DNA of 64,000 nt, taken from NCBI RefSeq assembly GCF_902832845.1, contig NZ_CADFDB010000001.1, forward strand, positions 1,426,001 to 1,490,000, written 5' to 3'. Positions 30,913 to 41,141 of the stretch are shown in pieces. Position 1 is the stretch's first letter. Each line of letters starts with the position of its first letter. Under the pieces are notes generated by a model that did no database searches, was not told the origin of the DNA, and was given only the letters and a program-made list of their open reading frames with translations. A program made the position numbers and the translations under genes. The DNA is from Burkholderia metallica. Lineage in GTDB: Bacteria > Pseudomonadota > Gammaproteobacteria > Burkholderiales > Burkholderiaceae.

Positions 30913-31728
30913 TTATCGCGCCCTCTTGCCCGCGCCGTCCAGGGCGGCGCGCAGCTCGGCGATGAAGGTCTTCAGCGCGGCGGCGGCGCCTTCCGGCGCG
31001 GCGCTTTCGAGCAGCTGCACGAGGCGGCTGCCGATCACGACGGCGTCCGACACTTCGGCCACCGCGCGCGCCGTTTCGGCGTCGCGGATGCCGAAGCCGA
31101 CGCCTACCGGAACCGGCACGCGCGACTTGATGGCCGGGATTTTACCCGCAATGCTCGAAACATCCAGATTTCCCGCGCCGGTCACGCCCTTGAGCGACAC
31201 GTAATACACGTAGCCGCTCGCGATCTTGCCGACGTCGGCGATGCGTTCGTCGGTCGACGTGGGCGCAAGCAGGAAGATCGGATCGATCTGCGCGGCGCGC
31301 ATTTTCTCGGCGAACACGCCCGCCTCTTCCGGCGGATAGTCGACGACGAGCACGCCGTCGACGCCGGCCGCCTGTGCTTGCTCCGCGAACGCGTCGACGC
31401 CCATCCGCTCGATCGGGTTCGCATAGCCCATCAGCACGACGGGGGTTTTGGGGTCGGTTTCTCGAAAGCGCTTCACGTCGGCGAGCACGCTCTTCAACGT
31501 GACGCCGCGCGCGAGCGCGCGCTCCGACGAGCGCTGGATCACGGGGCCGTCGGCCATCGGGTCCGAGAACGGCACGCCGAGTTCGATCACGTCCGCGCCG
31601 CCTGCGGCGAGCGCGTGCATGAATTCGACGGTTTTCGCGGGATCGGGGTCGCCGGCCGTGATGAACGGGATCAGGCCCTTACGGCCTTGTTCGGCGAGCG
31701 CGGCGAAGGTCTGCTGAATACGGGACAT
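30913..31728 (-). CDS. trpA: Tryptophan synthase alpha subunit
   Basis: This 271-residue TIM-barrel protein cleaves indole-glycerol-phosphate and passes indole to TrpB. The catalytic Glu49 and Asp60 lie in [32 protein letters not shown] at the start and [16 protein letters not shown] late in the sequence are family signatures. It is separated from trpB by the DNA methyltransferase gene, which is unusual outside Burkholderia and relatives. Confidence 0.97.
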   Translation of the reverse strand: MSRIQQTFAALAEQGRKGLIPFITAGDPDPAKTVEFMHALAAGGADVIELGVPFSDPMADGPVIQRSSERALARGVTLKSVLADVKRFRETDPKTPVVLMGYANPIERMGVDAFAEQAQAAGVDGVLVVDYPPEEAGVFAEKMRAAQIDPIFLLAPTSTDERIADVGKIASGYVYYVSLKGVTGAGNLDVSSIAGKIPAIKSRVPVPVGVGFGIRDAETARAVAEVSDAVVIGSRLVQLLESAAPEGAAAALKTFIAELRAALDGAGKRAR

Positions 31729-31774
31729 GGCAATTTTCCTGGATGCGTTGCGTTCGGCGATGCGGCGGCGCGAT

Positions 31775-32626
31775 TCACGCGCACGCCGGCGCGGCGAGCG
31801 CGTTCACACGCTCGTGCGCGATCGCACAATAGCTTTCGTTGATCTCGTAGCCGACGAAGTCGCGCCCCTGCCGTGCGCAGGCCACCGCGGTCGTGCCGCT
31901 GCCCATGAACGGATCGAGCACGCGGCCGCCCGGCGGGCAGCTGGCGAGCACCATCCGCTCGATGATTTCCAGCGGTTTCTGGGTCGGATGATCGACGCGC
32001 TCCGCGTGCTGCCGGTGCAGGCGCGAGACCGACCAGACGTCCTTCGGGTTGTAGCCCATCTCCAGCCACTTGCTGCCTTCGAACAGCTTGCGCGAGCGGG
32101 CCTTCTTCGTGTCGGCGTCGTACGGGATGCGGACCGGATCGAGATCGAAGTAATACGCTTTGGAAACCGCGAAAAAGCCGATGTTGTCGTGCACCGACGT
32201 GAAACGGCGCGTCGTGCCGCCCATGCTCGGCACGCGTCGGTCCCAGATGATCTCGTTGACCATCGTGAGCTGCGTCTTCAGGAAACTGAAGATTTCCGGC
32301 GCGTACTGCCACGTGCAGAAGATGTACATCGACCCGCTCGGCTTCAGCTTCGGAATCGCGAGCTCGAGCCACGCGCGCGTCCACGCGAGGAAATCGTCGC
32401 CCGAACGCTTGTCCGAGTCGTTGCCGTAGTCCTTGCCGAGCCCGTACGGCGGATCGGCGACGATCAGGTCGATCGACGCGTCCGGCAGATGCACGGCATC
32501 GGTCAGGAAATCGCGGTTGTGCAGTTCGATCCCGGACGGCAGCGCGCGCGGCACGGCAGCGGCGGGCTGAACCGCCTCCGCGTCGCTCGCGGCGCCGCCG
32601 CCCGGTTCTTCGATCAGGTCACGCAT
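31775..32626 (-). CDS. Orphan DNA adenine methyltransferase (beta class) inside the trp operon
   Basis: This 283-residue N6-adenine methyltransferase has the DPPY motif at 58-61 ([14 protein letters not shown]) ahead of the SAM-binding motif [16 protein letters not shown] near 235-250, the order of the beta class. [14 protein letters not shown] between them is also typical. No restriction endonuclease gene is near, so it is an orphan enzyme likely used for epigenetic control. Position and family correspond to B. cenocepacia BCAM0992, which I recall was reported to methylate GTWWAC and affect motility and biofilm. It lies 9 bp after trpB and 46 bp before trpA. Confidence 0.9.
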   Translation of the reverse strand: MRDLIEEPGGGAASDAEAVQPAAAVPRALPSGIELHNRDFLTDAVHLPDASIDLIVADPPYGLGKDYGNDSDKRSGDDFLAWTRAWLELAIPKLKPSGSMYIFCTWQYAPEIFSFLKTQLTMVNEIIWDRRVPSMGGTTRRFTSVHDNIGFFAVSKAYYFDLDPVRIPYDADTKKARSRKLFEGSKWLEMGYNPKDVWSVSRLHRQHAERVDHPTQKPLEIIERMVLASCPPGGRVLDPFMGSGTTAVACARQGRDFVGYEINESYCAIAHERVNALAAPACA

Positions 32627-32635
32627 CGGTCGGGG

Positions 32636-33829
32636 TCAGAGCTCGATGCCCGATCGCTCGGCGACCGTGTGCATGTCCTTGTCGCCGCGGCCCGACAGGT
32701 TGACGAGCAGGATCTTGTCCTTCGGCAACGTCGGCGCGAGCTTCACGCCATACGCGATCGCATGGCTCGACTCGAGCGCGGGGATGATCCCCTCGATCCG
32801 GCAGCAGTCGTGGAACGCCTTCAGCGCTTCGTCGTCGGTGATGCCGACGTACTGCGCGCGGCCGCTGTCCTTCAGCCATGCGTGCTCGGGGCCGACGCCC
32901 GGATAGTCGAGGCCCGCCGACACCGAATGCGTCTCGATGATCTGGCCGTTCTCGTCCTGCAGCAGATACGTGCGGTTGCCGTGCAGCACGCCCGGGCTGC
33001 CGGCGATCAGCGACGCCGCGTGATGGCCCGTGTCGAGGCCGTCGCCGGCCGCTTCGACGCCGATCAGCTGCACCGACGTGTCGTCGATGTACGGATAGAA
33101 GATGCCCATCGCGTTCGAGCCGCCGCCCACGCATGCGATCACCGCATCGGGCTGCCGGCCGGCGAGTTCGGGCATCTGTACCTTGCACTCGTCGCCGATC
33201 ACGCGCTGGAAGTCGCGCACCATCATCGGGTACGGGTGCGGGCCCGCGACCGTGCCGATGATGTAGAACGTGTTCTCGATGTTCGTGACCCAGTCGCGCA
33301 TCGCTTCGTTCAGCGCGTCCTTCAGCGTGCGCGAACCCGATTCGACCGGCACGACGGTCGCGCCGAGCAGCTTCATCCGGTAGACGTTCGCGGCCTGGCG
33401 GCGCACGTCTTCCGAACCCATGTAGACGACGCACTCCATCCCGAAGCGCGCGCAGATCGTCGCGGTCGCGACGCCGTGCTGGCCGGCGCCCGTCTCGGCG
33501 ATCACGCGCTTCTTGCCCATGCGCTTCGCGAGCAGCGCCTGGCCGATCACGTTGTTGATCTTGTGCGCGCCCGTGTGGTTCAGGTCTTCGCGCTTCAGGT
33601 AGATCTGCGCGCCGCCGAGCGTCTCGCTCCAGCGCTGCGCGTGGTAGATCGGCGACGGGCGGCCGACGAAATGCTTCAGCTCGCGCTCGAATTCGGCGAC
33701 GAAACCGGGGTCGTTCTGGAATTTTTCATACGCCGCGCGCAGCTCGTCGAGTGCGTGAACCAGCGTCTCGGCGACGAACGTGCCGCCATACGGGCCGAAG
33801 TGGCCGCGATCATCAGGAAGGTTGTACAT
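32636..33829 (-). CDS. trpB: Tryptophan synthase beta subunit
   Basis: This 397-residue PLP enzyme condenses indole with serine. The PLP lysine is Lys90 in [58 protein letters not shown] and [17 protein letters not shown] are standard. Length equals the E. coli enzyme (397). It is 55 bp after trpF. Confidence 0.98.
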   Translation of the reverse strand: MYNLPDDRGHFGPYGGTFVAETLVHALDELRAAYEKFQNDPGFVAEFERELKHFVGRPSPIYHAQRWSETLGGAQIYLKREDLNHTGAHKINNVIGQALLAKRMGKKRVIAETGAGQHGVATATICARFGMECVVYMGSEDVRRQAANVYRMKLLGATVVPVESGSRTLKDALNEAMRDWVTNIENTFYIIGTVAGPHPYPMMVRDFQRVIGDECKVQMPELAGRQPDAVIACVGGGSNAMGIFYPYIDDTSVQLIGVEAAGDGLDTGHHAASLIAGSPGVLHGNRTYLLQDENGQIIETHSVSAGLDYPGVGPEHAWLKDSGRAQYVGITDDEALKAFHDCCRIEGIIPALESSHAIAYGVKLAPTLPKDKILLVNLSGRGDKDMHTVAERSGIEL

Positions 33830-33884
33830 GGTGTCTCTCTCGATCGGTCGGTGCGCCGCGCTTTCGGGGCCGCACCGGCTTGCA

Positions 33885-34586
33885 TCACCCGGCGTCCGCT
33901 TCGCGCACCGCGCGTACGAACGCCGCCATCCGGGCGTGATCCTTCACGCCCTTCGCGCCCTCCACTTCGATGCCACTCGAGACATCGACAGCAAACGGGC
34001 GCAACTGGCGAATCGCATCACCGACGTTTTGCGCGCTCAAGCCACCACTCAAAACGGCCCGATGCGCGAGCTCTGCGGGAATAAGAGACCAATCGAAGAC
34101 CTTGCCGCTACCGCCGTAATCCGGCACCAGGGTGTCGAACAGGAGGCCGCGCGCTTTCGAATAACGAAGAGCCGATTCTACCAAATCGGACGGCTGCGTC
34201 GAGGGGCCGACGCGCACCGCGCGCAGCCACGGCAGCCGTGCCGCGCGGCCGAGCGCGTCGCACTGCTCCGGCGTCTCGTCGCCGTGAAACTGCAGGAGCG
34301 TGAGCGGCACGTCGCGCACGACGGCCTCGATCTCGGCTTCGGTCGCATTCACGAACAGCCCGACCACCGACACGAACGGCGGCGCCAGGCTCGCCAGCTC
34401 GGCCGCCTGCGCGATCGACACCGCGCGCGGGCTCTTCGGGTAGAACACGAGACCGATCGCATCGGCGCCGAGCGCCGCCGCGTGCAGCACGTCGTCGGGG
34501 CGCGACAGCCCGCACAGCTTGATGCGCGTGCGCGGCGGCAGGCCGGTCGCGGCGGGGGTCGAAGAAGACACGGCGTGATCCGTCAT
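33885..34586 (-). CDS. trpF: Phosphoribosylanthranilate isomerase
   Basis: This 233-residue TIM-barrel enzyme of tryptophan synthesis carries the catalytic cysteine in [19 protein letters not shown] and the aspartate in [31 protein letters not shown] and [18 protein letters not shown] are further signatures. The start at 34586 overlaps the truA stop (ATGA). The frame continues upstream into truA antisense-like text and was not used. Confidence 0.95.
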   Translation of the reverse strand: MTDHAVSSSTPAATGLPPRTRIKLCGLSRPDDVLHAAALGADAIGLVFYPKSPRAVSIAQAAELASLAPPFVSVVGLFVNATEAEIEAVVRDVPLTLLQFHGDETPEQCDALGRAARLPWLRAVRVGPSTQPSDLVESALRYSKARGLLFDTLVPDYGGSGKVFDWSLIPAELAHRAVLSGGLSAQNVGDAIRQLRPFAVDVSSGIEVEGAKGVKDHARMAAFVRAVREADAG

Positions 34587-35395
34587 GATTGAGGGTCCAG
34601 ATCGGCCCAGACGCTGCTCCACGGCACGCTGCCGAGCTGCGCGGGCGGGACGGCGAATTCCGCCGGGTAGCCGACGTGGGCGAGGTACAGCCCGTCGGCC
34701 ATGAACGTGGGCGCTGCGAGCGTGCGGTCGCGCCCGGCCAGCACGTCGGCGAGCCAGTCGGCCGGATAGCGGCCGCGACCGACCGCCACGAGGCAGCCCA
34801 TCAGGTTGCGCACCATGTGATGCAGGAACGCGTTGGCGCGGAAGCGGAAATGAATGAAATGCCCCGCGCGCCGCACGTCGATCTCGTACAGGTGTTTGAC
34901 CGGCGTCTTCGACTGGCATTCCGACGACCGGAACGACGAGAAATCGTGCTCGCCGATCAGGTGCGCGGCGGCAGCGCGCATCGCGTCGTCGTCGAGCGGC
35001 GTATGGATCCAGCCGGCGCGCCCCGCCAGCATCGGCGAGCGCACCGGATGCACGTACAGCGCGTAGTAATAGGTGCGCTCGAACGCGGAGAAGCGCGCGT
35101 GGAACGTCTCCGGCATCGGCTTCGCCCATTGCACCGCCACGGTCGACGGCAGGAACGCGTTGGTGCCGCGCACCCACGAGAACACCTCGCGATCGAGGTC
35201 GGTATCGAAGTGCACGACTTGCCCGAGCCCGTGCACGCCCGTGTCGGTCCGCCCGGCCACCGTCGTATGCAGCGGCACGCGCGCGAACTCGGCCAGCGCG
35301 TGTTCGAGCCGGTCCTGCACGGTCTTGCCGTGCGGCTGCGCCTGCCAGCCGCAGAACGCCGCGCCGTCGTACTGAATGCCGAGAGCGATCCGCAT
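34583..35395 (-). CDS. truA: tRNA pseudouridine(38-40) synthase
   Basis: This 270-residue enzyme converts uridines 38-40 of the tRNA anticodon arm to pseudouridine. The catalytic aspartate is at residue 51 in [39 protein letters not shown] and [14 protein letters not shown] are family blocks. The ATG at 35395 overlaps the fimV stop by one base; a GTG one codon earlier is also possible. It is in the common fimV-truA-trpF series. Confidence 0.94.
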   Translation of the reverse strand: MRIALGIQYDGAAFCGWQAQPHGKTVQDRLEHALAEFARVPLHTTVAGRTDTGVHGLGQVVHFDTDLDREVFSWVRGTNAFLPSTVAVQWAKPMPETFHARFSAFERTYYYALYVHPVRSPMLAGRAGWIHTPLDDDAMRAAAAHLIGEHDFSSFRSSECQSKTPVKHLYEIDVRRAGHFIHFRFRANAFLHHMVRNLMGCLVAVGRGRYPADWLADVLAGRDRTLAAPTFMADGLYLAHVGYPAEFAVPPAQLGSVPWSSVWADLDPQS

Positions 35396-37554
35396 CACGC
35401 TTCGTCCGCCAGCTTCGCGAGCAGCGCGCGCGCATCGTCGCGCGTCGCGGCGTCGTTGGCATCGACCACTTCCTGCAGCAGCGTCCGCGCGCCGGACAGG
35501 TCGCCCAGCTCGACGTATTCGGCCGCGAGGTCGAGCTTGTTGCGCGCGATGCGGGCAAGCTCGTCCGGCGTCAGCGCCGGCAACGCGGCGCCCGGCGTGG
35601 CCGGCAGGTCGAGATCGAAATCGAGCTTCAGCGCGCCGAACTGCGCGCCGCCGAGCGGCGCCAGCGACGACGGCGCGCCCGGGCTGCCCGCGTGGCCGGC
35701 AGGCGTCGGCGCGTCCGGCTCCCAGTCGATCTCGTCGTCCTGGTCGGCCGGATGTTCCGGGGCCGGATCGATCGAGCCAATCGGCGGGCGCTGGGCGGCT
35801 TGACCGTTAGTTGCAATTCCATCGGTGTCGGACGGCGCTGCCGGCGCGGCAGACCCGTCGGCCGCCAGCGAAGGCTCGTCCGGCGTGCGCGGCGGCAACG
35901 GCATGTCGAGGCTGTTGAGCGCGCTGATCGCGTTCTGCATCAGCGCGGCATGCTGCGCGTCGGCGGCTGCGGGGGCGGCTGCGGCGGGGGCAATTGGCGT
36001 CTCGGCGGGCTTTCCCGCAAGCTTTTCCACCGGCTCTTCGGCAGCCACCTTTTCTTCCGGCTCGACATCGTGCGGCACCCGAGCCGCGTCGCTCGCGAGC
36101 GGCTCCGCGGTGTGCGCCGTCGGCAATTCGGGCGGCTCGTCGTGCAGTTTCGCCGCTTCCGGCGCCGGCGGCACAGCCGTATCCGGCGTCTCGGCCGGCT
36201 GCGCCGCTGCGGCCACTGCCGCGACAAGGCTCAAGTCGGAAGCTGCGTCGCGCGAGACCGGCGTCTCGGGCCGAATCGGCAGTTCCGGCTCGACGGACGG
36301 CGCGGCTTCGGTTTCCGCCACCGCAGTCGCGGCACCGCCCGCTGCGGCTGCCGTCGTACCCGCGCCCGTATCCGCATCGTCCGCGCGCCGGCCTTTGCGG
36401 CGCTTGCGCCACGCAAAACCTGCCGCGAGGACGATCATGGCCGCGCCGGCCAGCGCGGCCGGACGCCAGTCCATCTGCTCGGTACGGGGTGCGGGTGCCG
36501 CCACCGGCGCGGCCGGTTGCGCGGGCGCCGCTACCGATGCCGGCTGCACCGCGCTCGCGGCGACGCCGGACGCGGCTTCGCCTGCCGTCGGCGCGGCAGC
36601 GGACGCACCCGCATCGTTCGCGGCCGGGCGCGGCGCAACAGGTGCCGGCGCGGGAGCCGGTGTGACCTCGTTCGTCGTGGCCGGCTTGCCGATGCCGTGC
36701 TTCTGCAATTCCATCAGCACGCGATTCTTCAGCGCCAGCAGTTGCTGCAGGCTCGACGGCCGCGGCTGCGACGCACCCGCGACGGGCGCCGCGCCTGCCG
36801 GTTCGCCGATGCCCGAAACCTGGCTGCCCGAAGTAGCGGGCGGAACCGCGGCACCGCTCGCGGTCGACGGCACCGACTGGATCGCCCCGCTCCACACGTG
36901 CGGACCGCTTGCGCCAGAGACAGGCGCCGCCGGCTGCATGCTGACGACAGCCGATGCACCGTTCGCAGCCGAAGCGCCGACCGACGCCGACGCCAACGCC
37001 GATGCCGACGCACCGGCGGCCGTCGCGACGCTTGCGCCGCCCGGCGCCGCATGCATGGCCGACGCCACCGGCGCGGGTTGCACGGCCGAGCCCGGATGCG
37101 GTGCGGACGCAGCGTGCTGTGCGAGCGCCGTCCCGCCCGATGTGGCAGCGGGCGCGGAAGCCGCCGCCGTAGCCGATGCGGCCGACGCGGCGGCCGGCAC
37201 GAGCGCCGCGCCTGTCGCGTCGAGCGCCGGCACGGTCAGCGTCGCGCCGACTTTCAGGCGGCTCGCGTCGCGCTTCATGAACGCCTGCGGATTGGCGTCG
37301 AACAGCGCGCGGCCGGCACGGGCGAGCACAGCGGGATCGTGCGATTGCGTGGCGGCCTTCGCGATGTCGTTCAGCGACTGGCCCGGCTGAACCGTGACGG
37401 TGAGCGGCACTGCACCGCCGGCAGCGGACGCCGGCAGCTCGCCGGTGCCGGCCGCCCAGGCCGATGCGGTTGCGCCGAGCGCCAGGATCGCCAGCGCGCC
37501 ACGCACGGCGCGCGACAGACGGGACTGGCGCGGAAACAAGGAAATTCGGGACAT
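35395..37554 (-). CDS. fimV: FimV/HubP-like polar protein
   Basis: This 719-residue inner-membrane protein has a signal peptide of about 34 residues and a LysM-like peptidoglycan-binding segment at about 50-110 ([18 protein letters not shown]...KVGATLTVP). A very long Ala/Pro/Ser-rich periplasmic linker follows. One helix ([20 protein letters not shown]) is followed by basic KRRKGRR. An acidic cytosolic region ends in the FimV C-terminal domain, [20 protein letters not shown]...[10 protein letters not shown]. FimV proteins organise type IV pili and polar machinery. The low-complexity linker makes the length variable. Confidence 0.88.
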   Translation of the reverse strand: MSRISLFPRQSRLSRAVRGALAILALGATASAWAAGTGELPASAAGGAVPLTVTVQPGQSLNDIAKAATQSHDPAVLARAGRALFDANPQAFMKRDASRLKVGATLTVPALDATGAALVPAAASAASATAAASAPAATSGGTALAQHAASAPHPGSAVQPAPVASAMHAAPGGASVATAAGASASALASASVGASAANGASAVVSMQPAAPVSGASGPHVWSGAIQSVPSTASGAAVPPATSGSQVSGIGEPAGAAPVAGASQPRPSSLQQLLALKNRVLMELQKHGIGKPATTNEVTPAPAPAPVAPRPAANDAGASAAAPTAGEAASGVAASAVQPASVAAPAQPAAPVAAPAPRTEQMDWRPAALAGAAMIVLAAGFAWRKRRKGRRADDADTGAGTTAAAAGGAATAVAETEAAPSVEPELPIRPETPVSRDAASDLSLVAAVAAAAQPAETPDTAVPPAPEAAKLHDEPPELPTAHTAEPLASDAARVPHDVEPEEKVAAEEPVEKLAGKPAETPIAPAAAAPAAADAQHAALMQNAISALNSLDMPLPPRTPDEPSLAADGSAAPAAPSDTDGIATNGQAAQRPPIGSIDPAPEHPADQDDEIDWEPDAPTPAGHAGSPGAPSSLAPLGGAQFGALKLDFDLDLPATPGAALPALTPDELARIARNKLDLAAEYVELGDLSGARTLLQEVVDANDAATRDDARALLAKLADEA

Positions 37555-38371
37555 CGTTGGCTCTATCGCCGCGCGCGGGCGCGGCTCGGATTCGCGGTTG
37601 AAAGCGTCAAAAAGTTGCCGCAGAAATGCAAAAGCGTCGCGTGGAACGCGACGCTTTCGGCGGGTCTGTGCGTCGTAACCGCGTAGTTTACTTCACACGA
37701 TCGCGTTCGGGCCGAATTCGTCGCCGACCGGCGCAACCGGCCGCGGTCGCGCGTCGGCGCGGCCGGCGATCGGGCTACGTCGACACGCGGATGCGCACGC
37801 TGCGACCCGCGCCGTCGATCGATCGGAAGCGCACCGCGCCCGCAGCCGAAAAACCGCCCGACCGCATCGCATTCCGAACGCGTGCCGCGGCTGCGGGCGC
37901 GATGGCGCGCCATGACCGGAAAATCGGGCACGCCTGCTCAATAATTCACGCTTCCCGCCGTTAATGGATTAACGATCTCCAATCAGAATAAATCCGGACA
38001 TTCACCAACCCCATTCAAATCCATTTCAATTGATCGATAAGAGGCCAACTCCCCTCTCTTATCGTCGGATTGAACGCTCACACCGCAAAACCCCCGACCC
38101 ACAAGGCTCTCCAGCCTACCCCCGCTCCATTGTTCGCACGAAATCAATCATTTCGACAGCAATTCAATTACATTACACAAAATTACACAGATCGAATAAT
38201 TGCCGTCGTTACGATCGTCTTCAAACAAGAATCGGCGCAGTTCGACCCTCGCACCCGCTCCTGCCGTCGATGCGGGCGTGCAGTCGGCCGGGGTGACGCC
38301 GCGAGGTGCCAGGGAGGCATCGCGCAGTCGCACGACTGCATTTACTCACCAGCTCGTTACGGGGATCGAAC
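37555..38371. other. Long intergenic region between fimV and the orphan flgE
   Basis: This divergent region of 817 bp is the longest gene-free stretch in the window. From fimV outwards it contains a perfect terminator-like hairpin (37628-37655) and a GTTTAC site at 37686-37691. A GC-rich stretch (37700-37920) follows, with coding-like codon use but no start codon I can support. An AT-rich stretch (37940-38220) comes next, with phased ATTACA repeats and a weak sigma-28-like box (ATCGATAA, 38033-38040). No known protein family was recognised in any frame. Confidence 0.5.
37628..37655 (-). terminator. Perfect hairpin with T-rich 3' side on the minus strand, upstream of fimV
   Basis: AAAGCGTCGCGT pairs with ACGCGACGCTTT around a four-base centre. 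On the minus strand the hairpin is followed by TTTGCATTTC. It stands about 75 bp before the fimV start with no annotated gene upstream on that strand. It is either an attenuator in the fimV leader or the end of a small RNA. Confidence 0.55.
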
Positions 38372-39616
38372 ATGGGCTATCAACAGGGCTTGAGCGGGTT
38401 GGCCGGCGCGGCGAACCATCTCGACGTGATCGGCAACAACATCGCGAATGCCAACACGGTCGGCTTCAAGCAGGGCCGCGCGAACTTCGCGGACATGTAC
38501 GCGAATTCGGTCGCGACGTCGACCAACACGCAGATCGGCATCGGCACGCGGCTCACGTCGGTGCAGCAGCAATTCGGCCAGGGAACGATCAACACCACGA
38601 AGTCGTCGCTCGACATCGCGATCAACGGCAACGGCTTCTTCCAGATGTCGAACAACGGCGTGACGACGTACTCGCGTGACGGCGTATTCCACCGCGACAA
38701 GAGCGGCGCGATCGTCGACGCGCAAAACCGCAACCTGATGGGCTATGCGGCAGGCCCCGGCGGCGTGATCAACACCGCGGCGACCGTGCCGCTACAGGCG
38801 CCGACCAGCAACATCGCGCCGCAGGCGACGACGAAGATCACCGGCCAGTTCAACCTGAACTCGCAGGACAAGGTGCCGGCCAAGACGCCGTTCAGCGCGG
38901 GCGACAACACCACGTACAACTACAACTCGTCGATCCAGGTGTACGACACGCTCGGCGGCGCGCAACAGGTGTCGATGTACTTCACGAAGAACGCGGCGGG
39001 CAGCTGGCAGGCGTACGCCGGCGTGCAGGGCCAGACGCCGACGAATCTCGGCACCGTCACGTTCGACGCCTCGGGCCGGATCAGCTCGACCACGTCGGCC
39101 GCCACCGGCCAGCCGACGCCGAGCGTCGGCCAGTTCGCGTTCTCGATCCCCAACGCATCGGGCGGCGCCAATCCGCAGAATCTGACGCTCGACCTGAGCG
39201 GCACGACGCAGTTCGGCGGGAAAAGCGGCGTGAACAATCTCGCGCAGGACGGCTTCGCGAGCGGCACGCTGACGACGTTCTCGATCGGCACCGACGGCAA
39301 GCTGACCGGCAATTACTCGAACGGCCAGAGCACGGTGCTCGGCCTGATCGCGCTCGCGAACTTCAACAACCCGAACGGGCTCGAGAACATCGGCGGCAAC
39401 CAGTACGTGGAAACCGCCGCGTCGGGCGTGCCGCAGATCTCCGCGCCGGGCAGCACGAACCACGGCACGCTGCAGGGCAGCGCGCTGGAAAACTCGAACG
39501 TCGACCTGACGACCGAGCTCGTGAATCTGATCAAGGCACAGCGCGATTACCAGGCGAACGCGCAGACGATCAAGACCCAGCAGACCGTCGACCAGACGCT
39601 CCTGAACATGCGCTGA
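38372..39616 (+). CDS. flgE: Orphan flagellar hook protein FlgE
   Basis: This 414-residue FlgE/hook-type protein has the flagellar rod/hook N-terminal signature: LSGLAGAANHLDVIGNNIANANTVGFKQ. The D1/D2 body includes SSLDIAINGNGFFQMSNNG, and the heptad C terminus is LENSNVDLTTELVNLIKAQR then YQANAQTIKT and VDQTLLNMR. Length is like E. coli FlgE (402). No other flagellar gene is near, so it is a separated copy or the sole hook gene moved out of its cluster. A GGGGAT lies 10 bp before the ATG at 38372. The open frame starts at 38306, but the family begins at 38372. Confidence 0.92.
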   Translation: MGYQQGLSGLAGAANHLDVIGNNIANANTVGFKQGRANFADMYANSVATSTNTQIGIGTRLTSVQQQFGQGTINTTKSSLDIAINGNGFFQMSNNGVTTYSRDGVFHRDKSGAIVDAQNRNLMGYAAGPGGVINTAATVPLQAPTSNIAPQATTKITGQFNLNSQDKVPAKTPFSAGDNTTYNYNSSIQVYDTLGGAQQVSMYFTKNAAGSWQAYAGVQGQTPTNLGTVTFDASGRISSTTSAATGQPTPSVGQFAFSIPNASGGANPQNLTLDLSGTTQFGGKSGVNNLAQDGFASGTLTTFSIGTDGKLTGNYSNGQSTVLGLIALANFNNPNGLENIGGNQYVETAASGVPQISAPGSTNHGTLQGSALENSNVDLTTELVNLIKAQRDYQANAQTIKTQQTVDQTLLNMR

Positions 39617-39626
39617 CCCGCGCATG

Positions 39627-39674
39627 AAAAACGCGCCGCGCCGGCCTCGATATCGTCAAGGCCGGCGCGGCGCG
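39627..39674. terminator. Bidirectional terminator flgE / asd
   Basis: A perfect 16-bp GC-rich stem (39632-39647 with 39659-39674) lies between converging genes. On the minus strand it is followed by TTTTT (39631-39627), so it is a strong terminator for asd and may stop flgE transcripts as well. Confidence 0.85.
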
Positions 39675-39720
39675 CAGTCTGGTGCAACGCGGCCCGCGGA
39701 GCGCGGGCCGGAAGCGGGCT

Positions 39721-40842
39721 TTACTTGTCGAGCAGGATGCGCAGCATGCGGCGCAGCGGCTCGGCCGCACCCCACAGCAGCTGGTCGCCGACCGTGAACG
39801 CCGACAGGTATTCACCGCCCATCGCGAGCTTGCGCAGGCGGCCGACCGGCACCGTCAGCGTGCCCGTGACGTTCGCCGGCGACAGGTCGCGCATCGACGC
39901 TTCACGCTCGTTCGGCACGACCTTCACCCAGTCGTTCGCCGACGCGAGGATGCCGTTGATCTCGTCGAGCGGCACGTCCTTGTTCAGCTTGATCGTCAGC
40001 GCCTGCGAATGGCAGCGCATCGCGCCGATCCGCACGCACAGGCCGTCGACCGGAATCGAACCCGGCTCGCCCATGGCCGGCTTGCCGAGGATCTTGTTGG
40101 TTTCCGCGCCGCCCTTCCACTCTTCCTTCGACATCCCGTTGCCGAGATCCTTGTCGATCCACGGGATCAGCGAGCCGGCGAGCGGCACGCCGAAGTTGCT
40201 CGTCGGCATCGCATCGCTGTTCATCGCGGCCAGCACGCGGCGGTCGATGTCGAGGATCGCGGAAGCCGGATCGGCGAGCTGCGCCTGAACCGCGCCGTTC
40301 AGCGTGCCCATCTGCGACAGCAGTTCGCGCATGTTCTGCGCGCCCGCGCCCGACGCGGCCTGGTAGGTCATCGCCGTCATCCAGTCGACGAGGTTCTCGC
40401 GGAACAGGCCGCCGAGCGCCATCAGCATCAGGCTGACCGTACAGTTGCCGCCGATGAAGTTCTTCGTGCCCTTGACGAGCGCGTCCTTGATCACGTCGAG
40501 GTTGACCGGATCGAGGATGATGACCGCGTCGTCCTTCATCCGCAGCGACGATGCCGCGTCGATCCAGTAGCCGTTCCAGCCGGCCGCGCGCAGCTTCGGG
40601 AACACGTCGTTCGTGTAGTCGCCGCCCTGGCACGTGATGATCACGTCGCACTTCTTCAGCTCGTCGACGTTGGTCGCGTCCTTGAGCGTAGTCTCGTTTT
40701 TCGCGAACGACGGCGCTTTGCCGCCCGTGTTGCTGGTGCTGAAAAACACCGGTTCGATCAGGTCGAAATCGCCCTCTTCCTGCATGCGCTGCATCAGGAC
40801 GCTGCCGACCATGCCGCGCCAACCTACGAGACCTACGTTCAT
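39721..40842 (-). CDS. asd: Aspartate-semialdehyde dehydrogenase
   Basis: This 373-residue NADP-dependent enzyme sits at the branch to lysine, diaminopimelate, methionine, threonine and isoleucine. The NADP site is [18 protein letters not shown]. The catalytic cysteine is Cys134 in [11 protein letters not shown], and the histidine is in [16 protein letters not shown]. It is of the Gram-negative enterobacterial-type subgroup by length (E. coli 367). The start at 40842 is standard; upstream codons in the frame are not conserved text. A Thr/Ile-rich small ORF ends 81 bp before it. Confidence 0.97.
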   Translation of the reverse strand: MNVGLVGWRGMVGSVLMQRMQEEGDFDLIEPVFFSTSNTGGKAPSFAKNETTLKDATNVDELKKCDVIITCQGGDYTNDVFPKLRAAGWNGYWIDAASSLRMKDDAVIILDPVNLDVIKDALVKGTKNFIGGNCTVSLMLMALGGLFRENLVDWMTAMTYQAASGAGAQNMRELLSQMGTLNGAVQAQLADPASAILDIDRRVLAAMNSDAMPTSNFGVPLAGSLIPWIDKDLGNGMSKEEWKGGAETNKILGKPAMGEPGSIPVDGLCVRIGAMRCHSQALTIKLNKDVPLDEINGILASANDWVKVVPNEREASMRDLSPANVTGTLTVPVGRLRKLAMGGEYLSAFTVGDQLLWGAAEPLRRMLRILLDK

Positions 40843-40879
40843 GACTAACCCTTTGATGGAGCTTCCCCGCCATTTCCGT

Positions 40880-40986
40880 CCCCGCTGTGACCGCGCGGGG
40901 AAAAAGGCGGGCACGACGGACGATCAGCGTTTAATGATCGTTTTCGTGGTAATGGTTTTCGTGATGACGATGGCGCGCGCACCCGC
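40880..40986 (-). promoter_or_regulatory. Candidate transcription attenuator before asd
   Basis: The minus strand around the small Thr/Ile ORF can form several exclusive pairings. GCGGGTGC (40986-40979) can pair with GTGCCCGC (40914-40907), directly followed by CTTTTT. The short arms ACGATCA and TGATCGT pair around the leader stop codon. CCCCGC pairs with GCGGGG (40900-40880). The first pairing plus the T run resembles a terminator, while the second lies within its loop. The exact mechanism is inferred only. Confidence 0.4.
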
Positions 40987-41043
40987 ACGGGCAGTGTTGC
41001 CGTGGAGTTTCAAGACCGGGGAGATCAGGGATTTAAGCGCCAT
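40924..41043 (-). CDS. Putative Thr/Ile-rich leader peptide upstream of asd
   Basis: This 39-codon ORF starts at ATG 41043 (MALKSLISPVLKLHGNTARA) and ends in IVITKTITTKTIIKR before TGA at 40926-40924. The last 15 codons hold five Thr and five Ile, as in thrL-type leader peptides, and the next gene is asd, which feeds Thr and Ile synthesis. It lies 98 bp downstream of leuB and 81 bp before asd. No clear SD is visible, which lowers confidence. An alternative is chance composition opposite a non-coding strand. Confidence 0.6.
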   Translation of the reverse strand: MALKSLISPVLKLHGNTARAGARAIVITKTITTKTIIKR

Positions 41044-41141
41044 CGTTCGAGTCTACACAAAGCCGGTGGCCCGCACAACGACCAACCGCACGCGAACCGG
41101 CCGATTTCGCGGCCTGTTCGCGCCCTTTCTACATGCTTGCG

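Noticed and set aside
37563-37931. 122-codon frame upstream of fimV
   Set aside because: It reads through a perfect hairpin, with mixed composition and no homology recognised.
38221-38371. Possible cyclic-di-GMP riboswitch before flgE
   Set aside because: A GC-rich imperfect stem is present, but the conserved GEMM motif segments are missing.
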